Part shown: positions 6,733-15,095 of the stretch, in pieces
How the letters are laid out: each line of letters opens with the position of its first letter
How positions within the stretch are numbered: the first letter of the stretch is position 1
Source: a bacterium
Lineage (GTDB): Bacteria > Dependentiae > Babeliae > Babeliales > UASB340
Direction of reading: 5' to 3'
Assembly: GCA_030630075.1 (NCBI GenBank)
Contig: DAOVNS010000002.1
Span: forward strand, 1 to 38,241
DNA: 38,241 nt
The notes under the pieces: generated by a model
What the model was told of the DNA's origin: nothing
The model's input: only the letters and a program-made list of their open reading frames with translations
Database searches by the model: none
Made by a program: the position numbers and the translations under genes

Positions 6733-7966
6733 GCTTCTTAAAAATTGCAAAAATTATTCCGAGTAACATTACAATTAAAAAAGGAATATCAATTCCATAA
6801 ATAAATAAATTTTTAAAACAAAGAAAAATAATATATAAACTGCTTAAAACAGCAATCCCTGAAAAAAGCTTTGTATAACTTTTTTCTATTTTAATAGCAG
6901 AAAGTGAATTTAAAAAATAGGCAAAAGCAATTCCTAAAACGGTCATGTTTTGCAAAGGAACCAAGTCAACAGTAATAGCCAACAATAAACAGGCAAGAAC
7001 ACCTTCTAAAATTAAACTAACCCAAGGAACATCGTGTTTGTTTTTTTTAATTAAAAACTTCGAACATGGCAAATGTTTATCTTCACCCAATTTATATAAA
7101 TTCCAACAATTAGTTGTAAAAGATCCAAAACTACCAGCAATAATAGAACCAAAAACAAAGATATCCAAAATCGCAGGTAAAAAAGGATTACTCGTTATTT
7201 TTGATATCCAACCTGTAGGTTCAGATAAATTGGCTAAAGAATTTCCCGCTAATCCAAAAATTAAAAACTGAAAAATTGCTGCAATAATTGCAACAATAAA
7301 AAATGAAGCGAAAATTGCACGGCTCAAATTCTTTTCTGGATTTTTTAGCATGTGTCCAATAGAACAAACCATTTCAAAACTTAAAAGAACAAATATCGCA
7401 GTTGGCAATGAGCGAAACATTTCAGAGGAATGTATCAAATCCCAACCTTTAAAAAAGCTTGGATTAAAAAAAATAAAACCAGAAATAACTACAAATAAAA
7501 TTGGAATCGCTTTTAAAGTTGTAAAAAAATATTGAATTTTTCCACCAACATAAACACCAAAAATATTTAAACCGATTAAAAAAAAGATAAATAAAAAATC
7601 CCAAAATAAAATGGGAGCAGTTTGCAGAAAATTAATTCGTGAATAAAAAAATGTAATAAAAGTATGAACAAGTAAAGCAGGCGATGCTGTTTTTCCTAAA
7701 AAGTATCCCCATCCAGAAACAAAACCTAAAAAAGAATTTAAATATTTTTTTGGATAAACATACATTCCACCAGCTGTAGGATAAAAACTGGCAAGTTTTG
7801 AAATACTATAAACAATCGGAAAAATAATTAGTGATGCAAAAATGTAACTTAAAAAACCAAGGGCTCCTACAAACTTAGTAAGAGGCCCTGGATTTACAAA
7901 TATTCCCGCGCCAAGAATAATATTTATATTAATTAAAATGGCAACCGGTAAACTTATTTTTTTCAT
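6713..7966 (-). CDS. APC-superfamily amino acid permease
   Basis: A 417-residue inner-membrane transporter with about 12 hydrophobic helices. The N-terminus carries the family hallmark: helix 1 with the unwound GAGIFVNPG motif (residues 19-27) that binds the substrate amino group. It is followed by FYPTAGGMYVYPKKYL, the loop conserved in amino-acid/polyamine/organocation permeases, and a later SFEMVCSIGHMLKNPEKN helix. The substrate cannot be read from sequence; amino acid or polyamine uptake by H+ symport or exchange is expected. Its ATG overlaps the stop of the upstream secreted hypothetical (four bases), implying translational coupling within the mnmG operon. Amino-acid import fits a host-dependent bacterium. 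Confidence 0.88.
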   Translation of the reverse strand: MKKISLPVAILININIILGAGIFVNPGPLTKFVGALGFLSYIFASLIIFPIVYSISKLASFYPTAGGMYVYPKKYLNSFLGFVSGWGYFLGKTASPALLVHTFITFFYSRINFLQTAPILFWDFLFIFFLIGLNIFGVYVGGKIQYFFTTLKAIPILFVVISGFIFFNPSFFKGWDLIHSSEMFRSLPTAIFVLLSFEMVCSIGHMLKNPEKNLSRAIFASFFIVAIIAAIFQFLIFGLAGNSLANLSEPTGWISKITSNPFLPAILDIFVFGSIIAGSFGSFTTNCWNLYKLGEDKHLPCSKFLIKKNKHDVPWVSLILEGVLACLLLAITVDLVPLQNMTVLGIAFAYFLNSLSAIKIEKSYTKLFSGIAVLSSLYIIFLCFKNLFIYGIDIPFLIVMLLGIIFAIFKKLKPEVA

Positions 7967-8649
7967 AATCTCCAGTGTCTTAACATATATACAATATCTT
8001 GCTCATCAGCGCTATCTAAAGATTCTTTGTCTTCATCTGGATCGTAGCCATCATCCAGATTTGCAGGAAAATATAAGAATTCTACAGGAGTAACTACAAA
8101 ACATAACGGCTCAACCGTTTTTACAATTCTTTTTGACCCAATAATAACTTCTTCATATTCATTATCTTCTGCAAATAAAGTTTGAGCTTTAGATCCTCGT
8201 TTGCTTTCTTCCTGTTTAGTTTTTGAGCCAGAATATTCCGGAATTTTTTCATCAGATACTTCAACTCTAGGTAACAGGTCTAAAATCGTAATACAAATAA
8301 TAAGAACAGCTTGCGTTGCAGATATCATCTTCTTTTTAAACAGTTTTTTACTTCTAAAACCCATAGACCTAAATAAAAATGTTTTTATCTCTTTATTAGA
8401 AAAACCAGGTAATCCCCATCTAGCAATTTTCTCTATATCTAAAAAACTAAGTTTACTGTTTTTTGAAGTAAAATTACCAACAGCCTTACCAATATTTCCT
8501 AAAATTGTTTCAACCTGATGAGAACTGAAGCCTTTCTCTAAATAGACTTCTTTCAAATTAGGTATTGTTACTGAATTTAAAAAGTTATTATTTAAAAACA
8601 ATAATGAAAAAGAAAAAACAATGAAAACTTTTTTCTTAAAATTCATCAT
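7963..8649 (-). CDS. Secreted or membrane-attached hypothetical protein
   Basis: I do not recognise this 228-residue protein. It has a basic start and a hydrophobic segment (about residues 8-26) that looks like a signal peptide. A helical middle region carries repeated Phe/Lys-rich turns, and a second hydrophobic stretch (about 108-127, ATQAVLIICITILDLLP) could be a membrane anchor. The C-terminal tail is strongly acidic (DDGYDPDEDKESLDSADEQD). A strong Shine-Dalgarno (aaggagag) precedes the start. It lies 44 bases after mnmG and overlaps the permease by four bases, so the three genes are probably cotranscribed, though no functional link to tRNA modification is evident. Confidence 0.7.
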   Translation of the reverse strand: MMNFKKKVFIVFSFSLLFLNNNFLNSVTIPNLKEVYLEKGFSSHQVETILGNIGKAVGNFTSKNSKLSFLDIEKIARWGLPGFSNKEIKTFLFRSMGFRSKKLFKKKMISATQAVLIICITILDLLPRVEVSDEKIPEYSGSKTKQEESKRGSKAQTLFAEDNEYEEVIIGSKRIVKTVEPLCFVVTPVEFLYFPANLDDGYDPDEDKESLDSADEQDIVYMLRHWRL

Positions 8650-8693
8650 AACACTTCTCTCCTTTTTATAACTCCTAACTCAATAATGTTTTT

Positions 8694-10568
8694 TCAAATT
8701 TGCTTAGATTGAAAAATCAAAATTGATATTGCTGCAGGTGTCATTCCCGGAATTAATTGAGCTTGAGCTATGGTTTTGGGTAAATGATATTTCAACTTTT
8801 GTTGTAATTCTACACTTAACCCTGGCATTTTTGAATACTTTATATTTTCTGGAATTTTTAAGTCCTGAAAACGTAAAACTTTTGCCACTTCTTTACGCTC
8901 TTTTTCTAAATATCCGTCGTATCTAATTTCTGCATAAATAGAAAGTAAAACTCTGCTAGAGATGAAACCCTTCGACTCGCGAATAAAATTCGCTCCCTCA
9001 GGGCGAACGGGACGGGAAGCTAGAGCTTTTAGTAAGAATTCTGTCGCATCTTTTTTGACTTGATCAGTAAATTCGATTGAATTAAATAGTTTAAAAAGAT
9101 CACTTTGTCTGCCAGATTTTTTTATAACTTTAACACTTTTATCGATAATATTTTTTTCTTTTAAAAATTTGTTATAAAGCTCATCAGAAATTAATCCATA
9201 TTTTTTTCCATAAGGCATTAAACGCGCAAAAACATTATCCTGACGCAAAAGCAATCTTCGTTCTGCGCGAGAAGTAAACATTCGATATGGTTCATCAACA
9301 CCAATAGCTATAAGATCATCAATCATCACACCGATATAACTTTCGGTTCTGCTTAAAATAAATGGATCTTGATTGTTATTTTTTAGATGCGCATTTATTC
9401 CTGCAACAGTTCCTTGCCCTGCGGCTTCTTCGTAACCGGTTGTTCCGTTAACTTGTCCTGCAAAAAATAAACCGTTAACACCTTTTACTTCTAAAGAATG
9501 TTTTAAATTATTTGGTTGCAAAAAATCATATTCAACGGCATAACCAGGTTTTGAAATAACTGCATTTTCAAAACCCTTCAGACTTTGCATATAACCATAT
9601 TGAACATCAAGAGGAAGTGACGTTGAAAGTCCTGCAGGATAAATTTCTTCCAAATTTTCTCCAGCCGGTTCAACAAAAACATGATGTGATTTTCTATCGG
9701 GATGTCTTTTTAATTTATCTTCGATTGAAGGACAATACCTTGGACCAATTCCAGAAATCTTACCCCCAAAAAGAGCAGACTTTTCAAAATTAGCCCTTAT
9801 AATCTTATCTGTTTCTTCGTTAGTATGCGCAATGTAACAAGACATTTTCTCTTCAATTTTATTAATATCTTCAAATTCAAAAAGATAATCTACAGGAATT
9901 GCTTTTTGTTTTTCTAGTTTAGAAAAATCAACACTTGATTTTAATATTCTAGGAGGTGTTCCAGTTTTTAATCTTGCAAATTTTACACCAATTGCTTTTT
10001 CGAGTGATTGAGTAAGAAACGGAACGGCTCGCTCTTCTCTTCTTCCTGCCGATTCAGATTCAAAACCAATATGAATTGTTCCATTTAAAAATGTTCCTGA
10101 TGTAATAATAACTGATTTGCCTAAAAATTCTTTTCCATCTTCAGTTTTAACACCAATTATTTTTTTACTTTCTCCATTTTTTTCTGTTAAAACTTCAGTT
10201 ACCATGCCTTGGGCAATTGTTAGATTATTGATTTGCTGCAAAATTTCTTTTGCAACTTTGCAGTATTCATATTTATGGATTTGAAGACGCAATCCCTGAA
10301 CGGCAGGTCCTTTTCTTGTATTCAACATTCTTGCTTGCAAGTATGTTTTGCTGCAAAGTTTTGGCATTAAACCGCCAAGTGCACTAATTTCGTAAACAAT
10401 ATGCCCTTTTCCTAATCCACCAATAGAAGGATTACATGGCATTAGTGCAATTTTGTTTTCATCAAGAGTTAAAAGTAATGTTTTTGAACCCATGTTAGCG
10501 GCGGCATATGCAGCCTCAACACCTGCATGCCCTGCACCAACAACAATTACATCAAAGTTATTATTCAT
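8694..10568 (-). CDS. mnmG: tRNA uridine-34 carboxymethylaminomethyl modification enzyme MnmG
   Basis: The FAD-binding subunit that, with MnmE, installs the cmnm5 group on wobble uridines of tRNAs. The N-terminal dinucleotide fold VVGAGHAGVEAA is intact, as are the CNPSIGGLGKGHIVYEI block, the GTFLNG motif, the FAGQVNGTTGYEEAAGQG signature and the C-terminal MnmE/tRNA-binding domain ending QLIPGMTPAAISILI. Length (624) is standard. The C-terminal region carries an oddity: residues about 519-535 (RPVRPEGANFIRESKGF) are encoded by a GC-rich palindromic element at 8968-9011 that appears inserted in frame. MnmE is not in the window. The gene starts at ATG 10568 and heads a minus-strand operon with the next two genes. 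Confidence 0.96.
   Translation of the reverse strand: MNNNFDVIVVGAGHAGVEAAYAAANMGSKTLLLTLDENKIALMPCNPSIGGLGKGHIVYEISALGGLMPKLCSKTYLQARMLNTRKGPAVQGLRLQIHKYEYCKVAKEILQQINNLTIAQGMVTEVLTEKNGESKKIIGVKTEDGKEFLGKSVIITSGTFLNGTIHIGFESESAGRREERAVPFLTQSLEKAIGVKFARLKTGTPPRILKSSVDFSKLEKQKAIPVDYLFEFEDINKIEEKMSCYIAHTNEETDKIIRANFEKSALFGGKISGIGPRYCPSIEDKLKRHPDRKSHHVFVEPAGENLEEIYPAGLSTSLPLDVQYGYMQSLKGFENAVISKPGYAVEYDFLQPNNLKHSLEVKGVNGLFFAGQVNGTTGYEEAAGQGTVAGINAHLKNNNQDPFILSRTESYIGVMIDDLIAIGVDEPYRMFTSRAERRLLLRQDNVFARLMPYGKKYGLISDELYNKFLKEKNIIDKSVKVIKKSGRQSDLFKLFNSIEFTDQVKKDATEFLLKALASRPVRPEGANFIRESKGFISSRVLLSIYAEIRYDGYLEKERKEVAKVLRFQDLKIPENIKYSKMPGLSVELQQKLKYHLPKTIAQAQLIPGMTPAAISILIFQSKQI
8968..9011. repeat. 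Palindromic GC-rich element inserted in frame in mnmG
   Basis: On the plus strand the block runs from cccttcgactcgcgaat to ctcagggcgaacggg. The inner hairpin is gcgaat (8979-8984), a three-base loop, and attcgc (8988-8993). Outer arms (cccttcg / cgaacggg) pair imperfectly. Base composition is clearly richer in GC than the flanks. The encoded peptide falls in the C-terminal part of MnmG, where I do not recall a conserved block of this composition. It resembles dispersed palindromic repeats that can sit inside genes. Confidence 0.6.
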
Positions 10569-10786
10569 AATTTTTATATTTATTTTTAAAAATATTAAAG
10601 AAAACAGTCTGATTTCCCCCTAAATTCAGACAACTTAATTATTAAAATATTAATACAATTTAAGCGATATCACAATCAAAACCCCACTTTCAAAACAAAA
10701 ACTACCAAAAACTACGTTTTTCCCTCAGTCAACCTTTTCCATTTGAATTAATACGCGGACATGATACCATAATACTAATTAACAAC

Positions 10787-10814
10787 TTGAAAGCATTTCT
10801 TACAAAAATATAGT
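10787..10814 (+). promoter_or_regulatory. Candidate sigma-70 promoter for the ankyrin gene
   Basis: TTGAAA at 10787-10792 and TATAGT at 10809-10814 with a 16-base spacer give a predicted start near 10821, a short leader before ATG 10840. A weaker alternative pair lies upstream (TTGAAT at 10743, CATAAT at 10768). Confidence 0.5.
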
Positions 10815-10839
10815 TTTTTAACGAAAAATGGAGGTTATT

Positions 10840-11745
10840 ATGAAAAAGATAAATATTTTTTTACCAATTTTAGTAATTTTAGGAATTTTAAATAATTCAT
10901 CAATTTCTGCAGGAAGTTCTTGCTCTAGAATGCAAGTAACTGATATTAATCTTCAACCAGAAAGTGCAAAATTTAGACCTTTTGAAAACGGGACTCCTGA
11001 TGAAGTTGTTGTCCACATTTTAAGTTCTTTTGATTTTAGAACTTTTGATGGCTTTAAAGCATTAATAAACTTTGGAAAAACAAGTCACAGGCATAGAACG
11101 TTAGCACTTGAAACAATTCATCGTCAAATAAATACTATGCATATGATAGATAAAATGAACATTGATTGTATAGATATTTTTGATGCAATAGCTAAGAATG
11201 ATTTCAGTGAAATTTGGAATCATCGTCATCAAATTAATAGTCAAAACCCCATCTTAAATAATCAGCCACCTTTACACTTTGCAATATTAAAAAAAAGCTC
11301 CCCGAAAATAATCTTTCTTTTATTATTGCTCGGAGCAAAAACAAACAGCCTAAACCTCGACGCCAATACTCCATTAAACTTAATATCCAAACAACCATGT
11401 GTTGAAACAAATAAATTTGACCAAAAAATAATAATACTCAGCCTTTTGTTCTGTGGTGCCAATCCAAATAATATAAATCGCTTCGGACAAACACCTATAA
11501 TATCTGTAATTAACCAAACAACTCCAGACTTTCAACCTGTACTTAAACAACTCAAGCTGCAAAAAGTTTTTTTATTAATAGGGGCTTGTGCAAATTATTT
11601 TAATATAAAGTCTACACAACCTTTGAATATTGATTCAGCAATAGGAATAGCACAAAGAATAGAGGATAAAGAAATGTTATCAGGAAATATTTTTAATCAA
11701 GAAATCTGGGAAAAAATCATTACATTTTTAAAAAAAGCAAAATAA
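10840..11745 (+). CDS. Secreted F-box-like / ankyrin-repeat protein
   Basis: A 301-residue protein with a clear signal peptide (residues 1-24, hydrophobic core NIFLPILVILGIL). Residues about 52-92 (TPDEVVVHILSSFDFRTFDG, then KTSHRHRTL) resemble an F-box: a Pro-Asp-Glu-hydrophobic start and regularly spaced leucine-type positions. From about 141 to 250 there are three degenerate ankyrin repeats: PPLHFAI...LLLLGAKTN, then NTPLNLI...LLFCGANPN, then QTPIISVI...LLIGACANY. Ankyrin and F-box domains are host-interaction modules in intracellular bacteria (for example Legionella effectors), so a secreted candidate effector is plausible. The GGAGG at 10830-10834 sets ATG 10840 as the start, although an ATG at 10828 overlaps that site. 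It has its own terminator, so it is probably monocistronic. The F-box call is tentative; the ankyrin call is firmer. Confidence 0.7.
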   Translation: MKKINIFLPILVILGILNNSSISAGSSCSRMQVTDINLQPESAKFRPFENGTPDEVVVHILSSFDFRTFDGFKALINFGKTSHRHRTLALETIHRQINTMHMIDKMNIDCIDIFDAIAKNDFSEIWNHRHQINSQNPILNNQPPLHFAILKKSSPKIIFLLLLLGAKTNSLNLDANTPLNLISKQPCVETNKFDQKIIILSLLFCGANPNNINRFGQTPIISVINQTTPDFQPVLKQLKLQKVFLLIGACANYFNIKSTQPLNIDSAIGIAQRIEDKEMLSGNIFNQEIWEKIITFLKKAK

Positions 11746-11772
11746 CCAAAGTTTCAAAATTAAATTCATCAC

Positions 11773-11806
11773 GAAGGCCTGTAATAAATCGGCAGGCCTT
11801 TTTTTA
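11773..11806 (+). terminator. Intrinsic terminator after the ankyrin gene
   Basis: An 8-base-pair GC-rich stem, aaggcctg (11774-11781) with caggcctt (11793-11800), an 11-base loop and a following T-run. Confidence 0.85.
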
Positions 11807-11887
11807 TTTCTTTACCTTAACTCTTTTCCTATCTAATATTATTTCATCTTTTTAAAAATTTATTTTTTACAACAATCAAGGATAAAA

Positions 11888-12952
11888 ATGCTTTATCACT
11901 TAGCACAAGCACTAAAAGCCAAATACACTTTTTTTAATATTTTTCACTACGTTAGCGTTCGTGTAATTTTTGCACTTCTAACATCAATTATATTTTCTTT
12001 TTTATTTGGAAATTGGTTTATAAAAGCATCACGTAAAAATTTTCGCTCACAAGTTCGTGAATGGATTCCAAACAGTCATCTTGTAAAAAACGACACACCA
12101 ACAATGGGTGGATTATTTATTATTATGATTTTTATCATGAATGCTTTTTTGTGGGCTGACTTAACAAGAATTAATACATGGATATTTATTGCATGTTTAG
12201 TTGTTTTTGGTGCAATTGGTTTTTTGGATGACTGGTTTAAAATAAAAAAAACCAAGGGAATTACTTCAAAAACAAAATTTTCACTTCAAATAGTAAGCGC
12301 ATTGTTAATAAGCACCGCATGGTATTTTTTAGCAAACCCAACAACAACATTATGTATTCCGTTTTTTAAAAACCTACATCCAAATTTAGGAATTTTTATT
12401 ATTCCCTGGGCTGCATTTATAATTGTTGCAACAAGTAATGCAGTTAATTTAACTGACGGACTCGACGGACTTGCCGCAGGTCCTCTGATGTTTAACTTTG
12501 CAACATTTTCTATCATTGCTTATCTTGCAGGCCACTCACAATTTGCAAATTATCTTTATATTCCCTTTACCGGAAGCTCTGAACTTGCAATTTTAGGTTC
12601 AACACTTGTTGGCGCTCTTCTTGGATTTTTGTGGTACAACACTTATCCTGCACAAATTTTCATGGGCGATGTAGGCTCTCTGGCACTAGGCGCAGGACTC
12701 GCAGTCATGGCACTTATGACTCGTCAGGAATTATTATTAATTATTTGTGGTGGAATTTTTATTTTAGAAACGCTTTCTGTAATTATTCAAGTTTTTTCGT
12801 TTAAGTGTTTTGGAAAAAGAGTTTTTAAGATGGCTCCCATTCATCATCATTATGAACTTTTGGGTTGGGATGAACCAAAAATCACAATTCGTTTTTGGAT
12901 AATATCAATTATTTTATCACTACTAACATTATTAACTCTTAAGATTAGATAA
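11888..12952 (+). CDS. mraY: Phospho-N-acetylmuramoyl-pentapeptide transferase
   Basis: Transfers phospho-MurNAc-pentapeptide from UDP to undecaprenyl phosphate, making lipid I at the inner membrane, the first membrane step of peptidoglycan synthesis. About ten hydrophobic helices are visible over 354 residues, the normal size. Motifs include LVKNDTPTMGG near residue 72, the catalytic Asp pair in FLDDWFK, NLTDGLDGLAAGP, MGDVGSLALG, and the C-terminal PIHHHYELLGWDEPKI. It is isolated from any mur cluster, flanked by an ankyrin gene and a toxin-antitoxin-like pair. Its presence together with the PASTA protein implies the organism makes at least some peptidoglycan. Confidence 0.95.
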   Translation: MLYHLAQALKAKYTFFNIFHYVSVRVIFALLTSIIFSFLFGNWFIKASRKNFRSQVREWIPNSHLVKNDTPTMGGLFIIMIFIMNAFLWADLTRINTWIFIACLVVFGAIGFLDDWFKIKKTKGITSKTKFSLQIVSALLISTAWYFLANPTTTLCIPFFKNLHPNLGIFIIPWAAFIIVATSNAVNLTDGLDGLAAGPLMFNFATFSIIAYLAGHSQFANYLYIPFTGSSELAILGSTLVGALLGFLWYNTYPAQIFMGDVGSLALGAGLAVMALMTRQELLLIICGGIFILETLSVIIQVFSFKCFGKRVFKMAPIHHHYELLGWDEPKITIRFWIISIILSLLTLLTLKIR

Positions 12953-12971
12953 TAAAATAATTGATTTAAAA

Positions 12972-12997
12972 TTTTCATATATATAAATTTATGAAAA
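12972..12997. promoter_or_regulatory. Palindrome upstream of the MNT/HEPN pair, possible operator
   Basis: Arms ttttcata (12972-12979) and tatgaaaa (12990-12997) are exact reverse complements with a 10-base AT-only spacer, ending 19 bases before the ATG at 13017. Toxin-antitoxin pairs are often autoregulated at such palindromes; here the role is inferred from position only. Confidence 0.4.
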
Positions 12998-13016
12998 CAA
13001 AGAAAGGACATAAAAA

Positions 13017-13337
13017 ATGATTCCTGAGAAAACGATAAATAAAGTTAAAGACAGGCTTGTAAAAGTCTATCATCCTTTAGAAATATATCTTTTTGGTTCA
13101 TACGCGTGGGGAACCCCAAATGAAGAAAGCGATTTAGATCTTTTGATAGTAATAGATGAAACAAACGAAAATCGCTATAAATTATTAACCAAAGGACATA
13201 GAGCTCTTATTGACTTGGATATATCTAAAGATATTTTGGTTTATACAAAAAATGAATTTCTAGAACGAGCAGAAGATATTAGTACTCTTGGTTATCAAAT
13301 CAAAAACAAGGGGAAAAAAATATATGCAAAAGCATAA
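13017..13337 (+). CDS. MNT-type minimal nucleotidyltransferase (antitoxin-like)
   Basis: A 106-residue protein with the nucleotidyltransferase core: IYLFGSYAWG (residues 23-32) holds the Gly-Ser of the pol-beta fold, followed by SDLDLLIVID (38-47) with the paired metal-binding aspartates D39 and D41. A third acidic candidate is in DISKDILVYT. All catalytic residues appear intact. An AAAGGA Shine-Dalgarno precedes the ATG. It overlaps the downstream HEPN gene by 14 bases. In the MNT/HEPN family the MNT partner usually neutralises the HEPN toxin, in studied cases by adding AMP groups to it. Defence or toxin-antitoxin function is inferred from pairing. Confidence 0.85.
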   Translation: MIPEKTINKVKDRLVKVYHPLEIYLFGSYAWGTPNEESDLDLLIVIDETNENRYKLLTKGHRALIDLDISKDILVYTKNEFLERAEDISTLGYQIKNKGKKIYAKA

Positions 13338-13707
13338 TTCATGGATATGGTTTGCAGATCAAGATCTAAAAGCAGCCCAAAAATTAATTAAAGATAACGA
13401 TGTTGTTCTTGTTCCTGCGGCTTATCATTGTCAACAATGTCTAGAAAAAATTCTAAAGGCATATCTAGCTTTTCAAAAACAACCCGTAATTAAAACTCAC
13501 GATCTTATCCGACTTGTTAACTTGTGTACTAAATTCGATTCCGATTTCAAAAAACTATTAGATCTAGCAGTTGACCTAAACCCGTTTGTCACACAAGCAC
13601 GTTATCCTGATGCAATTCCATTCATGCCAGATTTGACAACAATAAAAATAATAGTCAATCAAACCGAAGAAGCCTTTAATTTCACAAAAGACAAAATATC
13701 AAATTGA
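13324..13707 (+). CDS. HEPN-domain protein (toxin-like partner of MNT)
   Basis: A 127-residue all-helical HEPN protein. Residues 27-45 (AAYHCQQCLEKILKAYLAF) and the following KTHDLIRLVNLC are the characteristic helices of the HEPN family, and RYPDAIPF near residue 96 is the conserved C-terminal turn. The classic RX4-6H ribonuclease motif is not evident, so it may not be a metal-independent RNase of the well-studied kind. The start chosen is ATG 13324; an earlier ATG in the same frame (13288) lies deep inside the MNT gene without a good ribosome site. The overlap suggests translational coupling and fixed stoichiometry with MNT. Confidence 0.8.
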   Translation: MQKHNSWIWFADQDLKAAQKLIKDNDVVLVPAAYHCQQCLEKILKAYLAFQKQPVIKTHDLIRLVNLCTKFDSDFKKLLDLAVDLNPFVTQARYPDAIPFMPDLTTIKIIVNQTEEAFNFTKDKISN

Positions 13708-13712
13708 TTTTA

Positions 13713-14921
13713 CTAACTCTTAAAATTAGATAAAGCACAACAAGAAAGTTTTTGTAAAATCATATTTTTAAAAAAACCAACTTTATCTATTTTACCAATC
13801 ATCAAGAAACCGATAAGTTTATCGTTTTTTACCAAAAGTTTATGATAAAAATCGTGATCTTGTTTAATTATAATCTCACAATCTTGCGGTGGATTTATTA
13901 CAGGACCACAACTAATAAAAGTTTTACCAAAAATATGTGAACTCGTAGTTAAAAGTATTCCGGAATAAATTTCTTTTTTTCCACAAATATTTGACGCAGC
14001 AATCATTCCTTGTCGCATTGCATCTGGCCAAGTACAACTTCTTACATATTCTTTTGTTAAAATATCTTCAACCAAACAAACATCCCCGCCGGCATAGATA
14101 TTTTTTATATTTGTTCGCATCTGATCATTTGTTAAAATTGCACCATCTTGAATTTGTACATCAGTATTTTGCAGAAAATCAATATTAGGTTTATTACCTA
14201 TAGCAAAAATAATCATATCTGTTTTTAAACTTGTTCCGTCGCTAAACGTAACATCGCAATCATTTTCAACTTTTGTAAGAATTCTATTTTTCAGAAAATT
14301 TATTCCACGCTCTTGCATTAATTTTTCTAGAATTTGTGCGGCAGATTTATCTAATTGTTTTGGCATTATTTGATTATGTTTAAGAACTAAATTCACCTTT
14401 ATATCTAAAGAAGATATCGTATCGGCAAGCTCAATACCCGTAAGCCCTGCACCAACAATTGTTACATTTTTAGGGTTATTATTTTTTATGAAATCAAAAA
14501 TTGATTGAGTGTCATCCATTGTTTGAAACGTAAAAATACATTTTGCAAAAACCCGGTTAGTTTTTTCTATATTTTCGAACTTTGGAATAAACGGAGAAGT
14601 TCCCGTTCCTATAAATAAACTATCGTATTCAATTAAATCTTTGTTTTCTAAAATTATGCAATTTTTATCCGGAATAACTTTTTCAACCTTAGTATCCAAA
14701 AATAATTCAATATTATTTTGTTTAAAAAAATCTAAGTCTTTAAAAAAGACTCTTTCTTCTTTTGCCGTTCCCAAAATATAATCCGCGAGTAAACATTTAT
14801 TGTAGGGTAAATGAACAGACTTGCTTATACATATTATTTTTGATTCTTTATCTAACTGTCGCAATTTAATTAAAACACCAATCGCGGCAGCCGAACTTCC
14901 AATAACTACAATTTTTTTCAT
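13713..14921 (-). CDS. FAD/NAD(P)-dependent pyridine-nucleotide-disulphide oxidoreductase family protein
   Basis: A 402-residue two-dinucleotide-domain flavoprotein related to rubredoxin/ferredoxin reductases, NADH oxidases and nitrite-reductase-type flavoproteins. The FAD fold begins MKKIVVIGSSAAAIGVL (GxSxAA variant); LFIGTGTSPFIP ends the first half. The NAD fold is VTIVGAGLTGIELADTI (about 153-169), and the second FAD motif is NIYAGGDVCLVED. LPYNKCLLADYI near residue 40 replaces the redox CxxxxC of disulphide reductases, so it is not a thioredoxin or glutathione reductase. A C-terminal small domain carries several cysteines. The physiological acceptor is unknown; oxygen/peroxide detoxification or electron transfer to a redoxin are options. 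It converges on the HEPN gene with a five-base gap. Confidence 0.85.
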   Translation of the reverse strand: MKKIVVIGSSAAAIGVLIKLRQLDKESKIICISKSVHLPYNKCLLADYILGTAKEERVFFKDLDFFKQNNIELFLDTKVEKVIPDKNCIILENKDLIEYDSLFIGTGTSPFIPKFENIEKTNRVFAKCIFTFQTMDDTQSIFDFIKNNNPKNVTIVGAGLTGIELADTISSLDIKVNLVLKHNQIMPKQLDKSAAQILEKLMQERGINFLKNRILTKVENDCDVTFSDGTSLKTDMIIFAIGNKPNIDFLQNTDVQIQDGAILTNDQMRTNIKNIYAGGDVCLVEDILTKEYVRSCTWPDAMRQGMIAASNICGKKEIYSGILLTTSSHIFGKTFISCGPVINPPQDCEIIIKQDHDFYHKLLVKNDKLIGFLMIGKIDKVGFFKNMILQKLSCCALSNFKS

Positions 14922-14973
14922 GAAAATGTTCTCTTTAATTCAATATTAATTCTATACAAATCTATATTGATAA

Positions 14974-15008
14974 AAAAAAGAGCCTTATGCAATATAAGGC
15001 TCTTTTTT
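14974..15008 (-). terminator. Intrinsic terminator (minus strand) after the MEMO-AMMECR1 gene
   Basis: The stem aaaaaagagccttat/ataaggctctttttt with a small loop lies about 90 bases downstream of the minus-strand stop at 15096. Its symmetrical A/T arms would let it work in both directions. Confidence 0.8.
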
Positions 15009-15095
15009 AAAATTAGCGTATAAGAACAAATAATAAAAATTGAATTTCCGTGCATTTTTAAGGTAATTTAAAGATTTCTAACTATTTCTATCTAT

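Noticed and set aside
10828..10839. ATG at 10828 as start of the ankyrin protein
   Set aside because: It is embedded in the GGAGG that serves the ATG at 10840; the downstream start yields a normal signal peptide.
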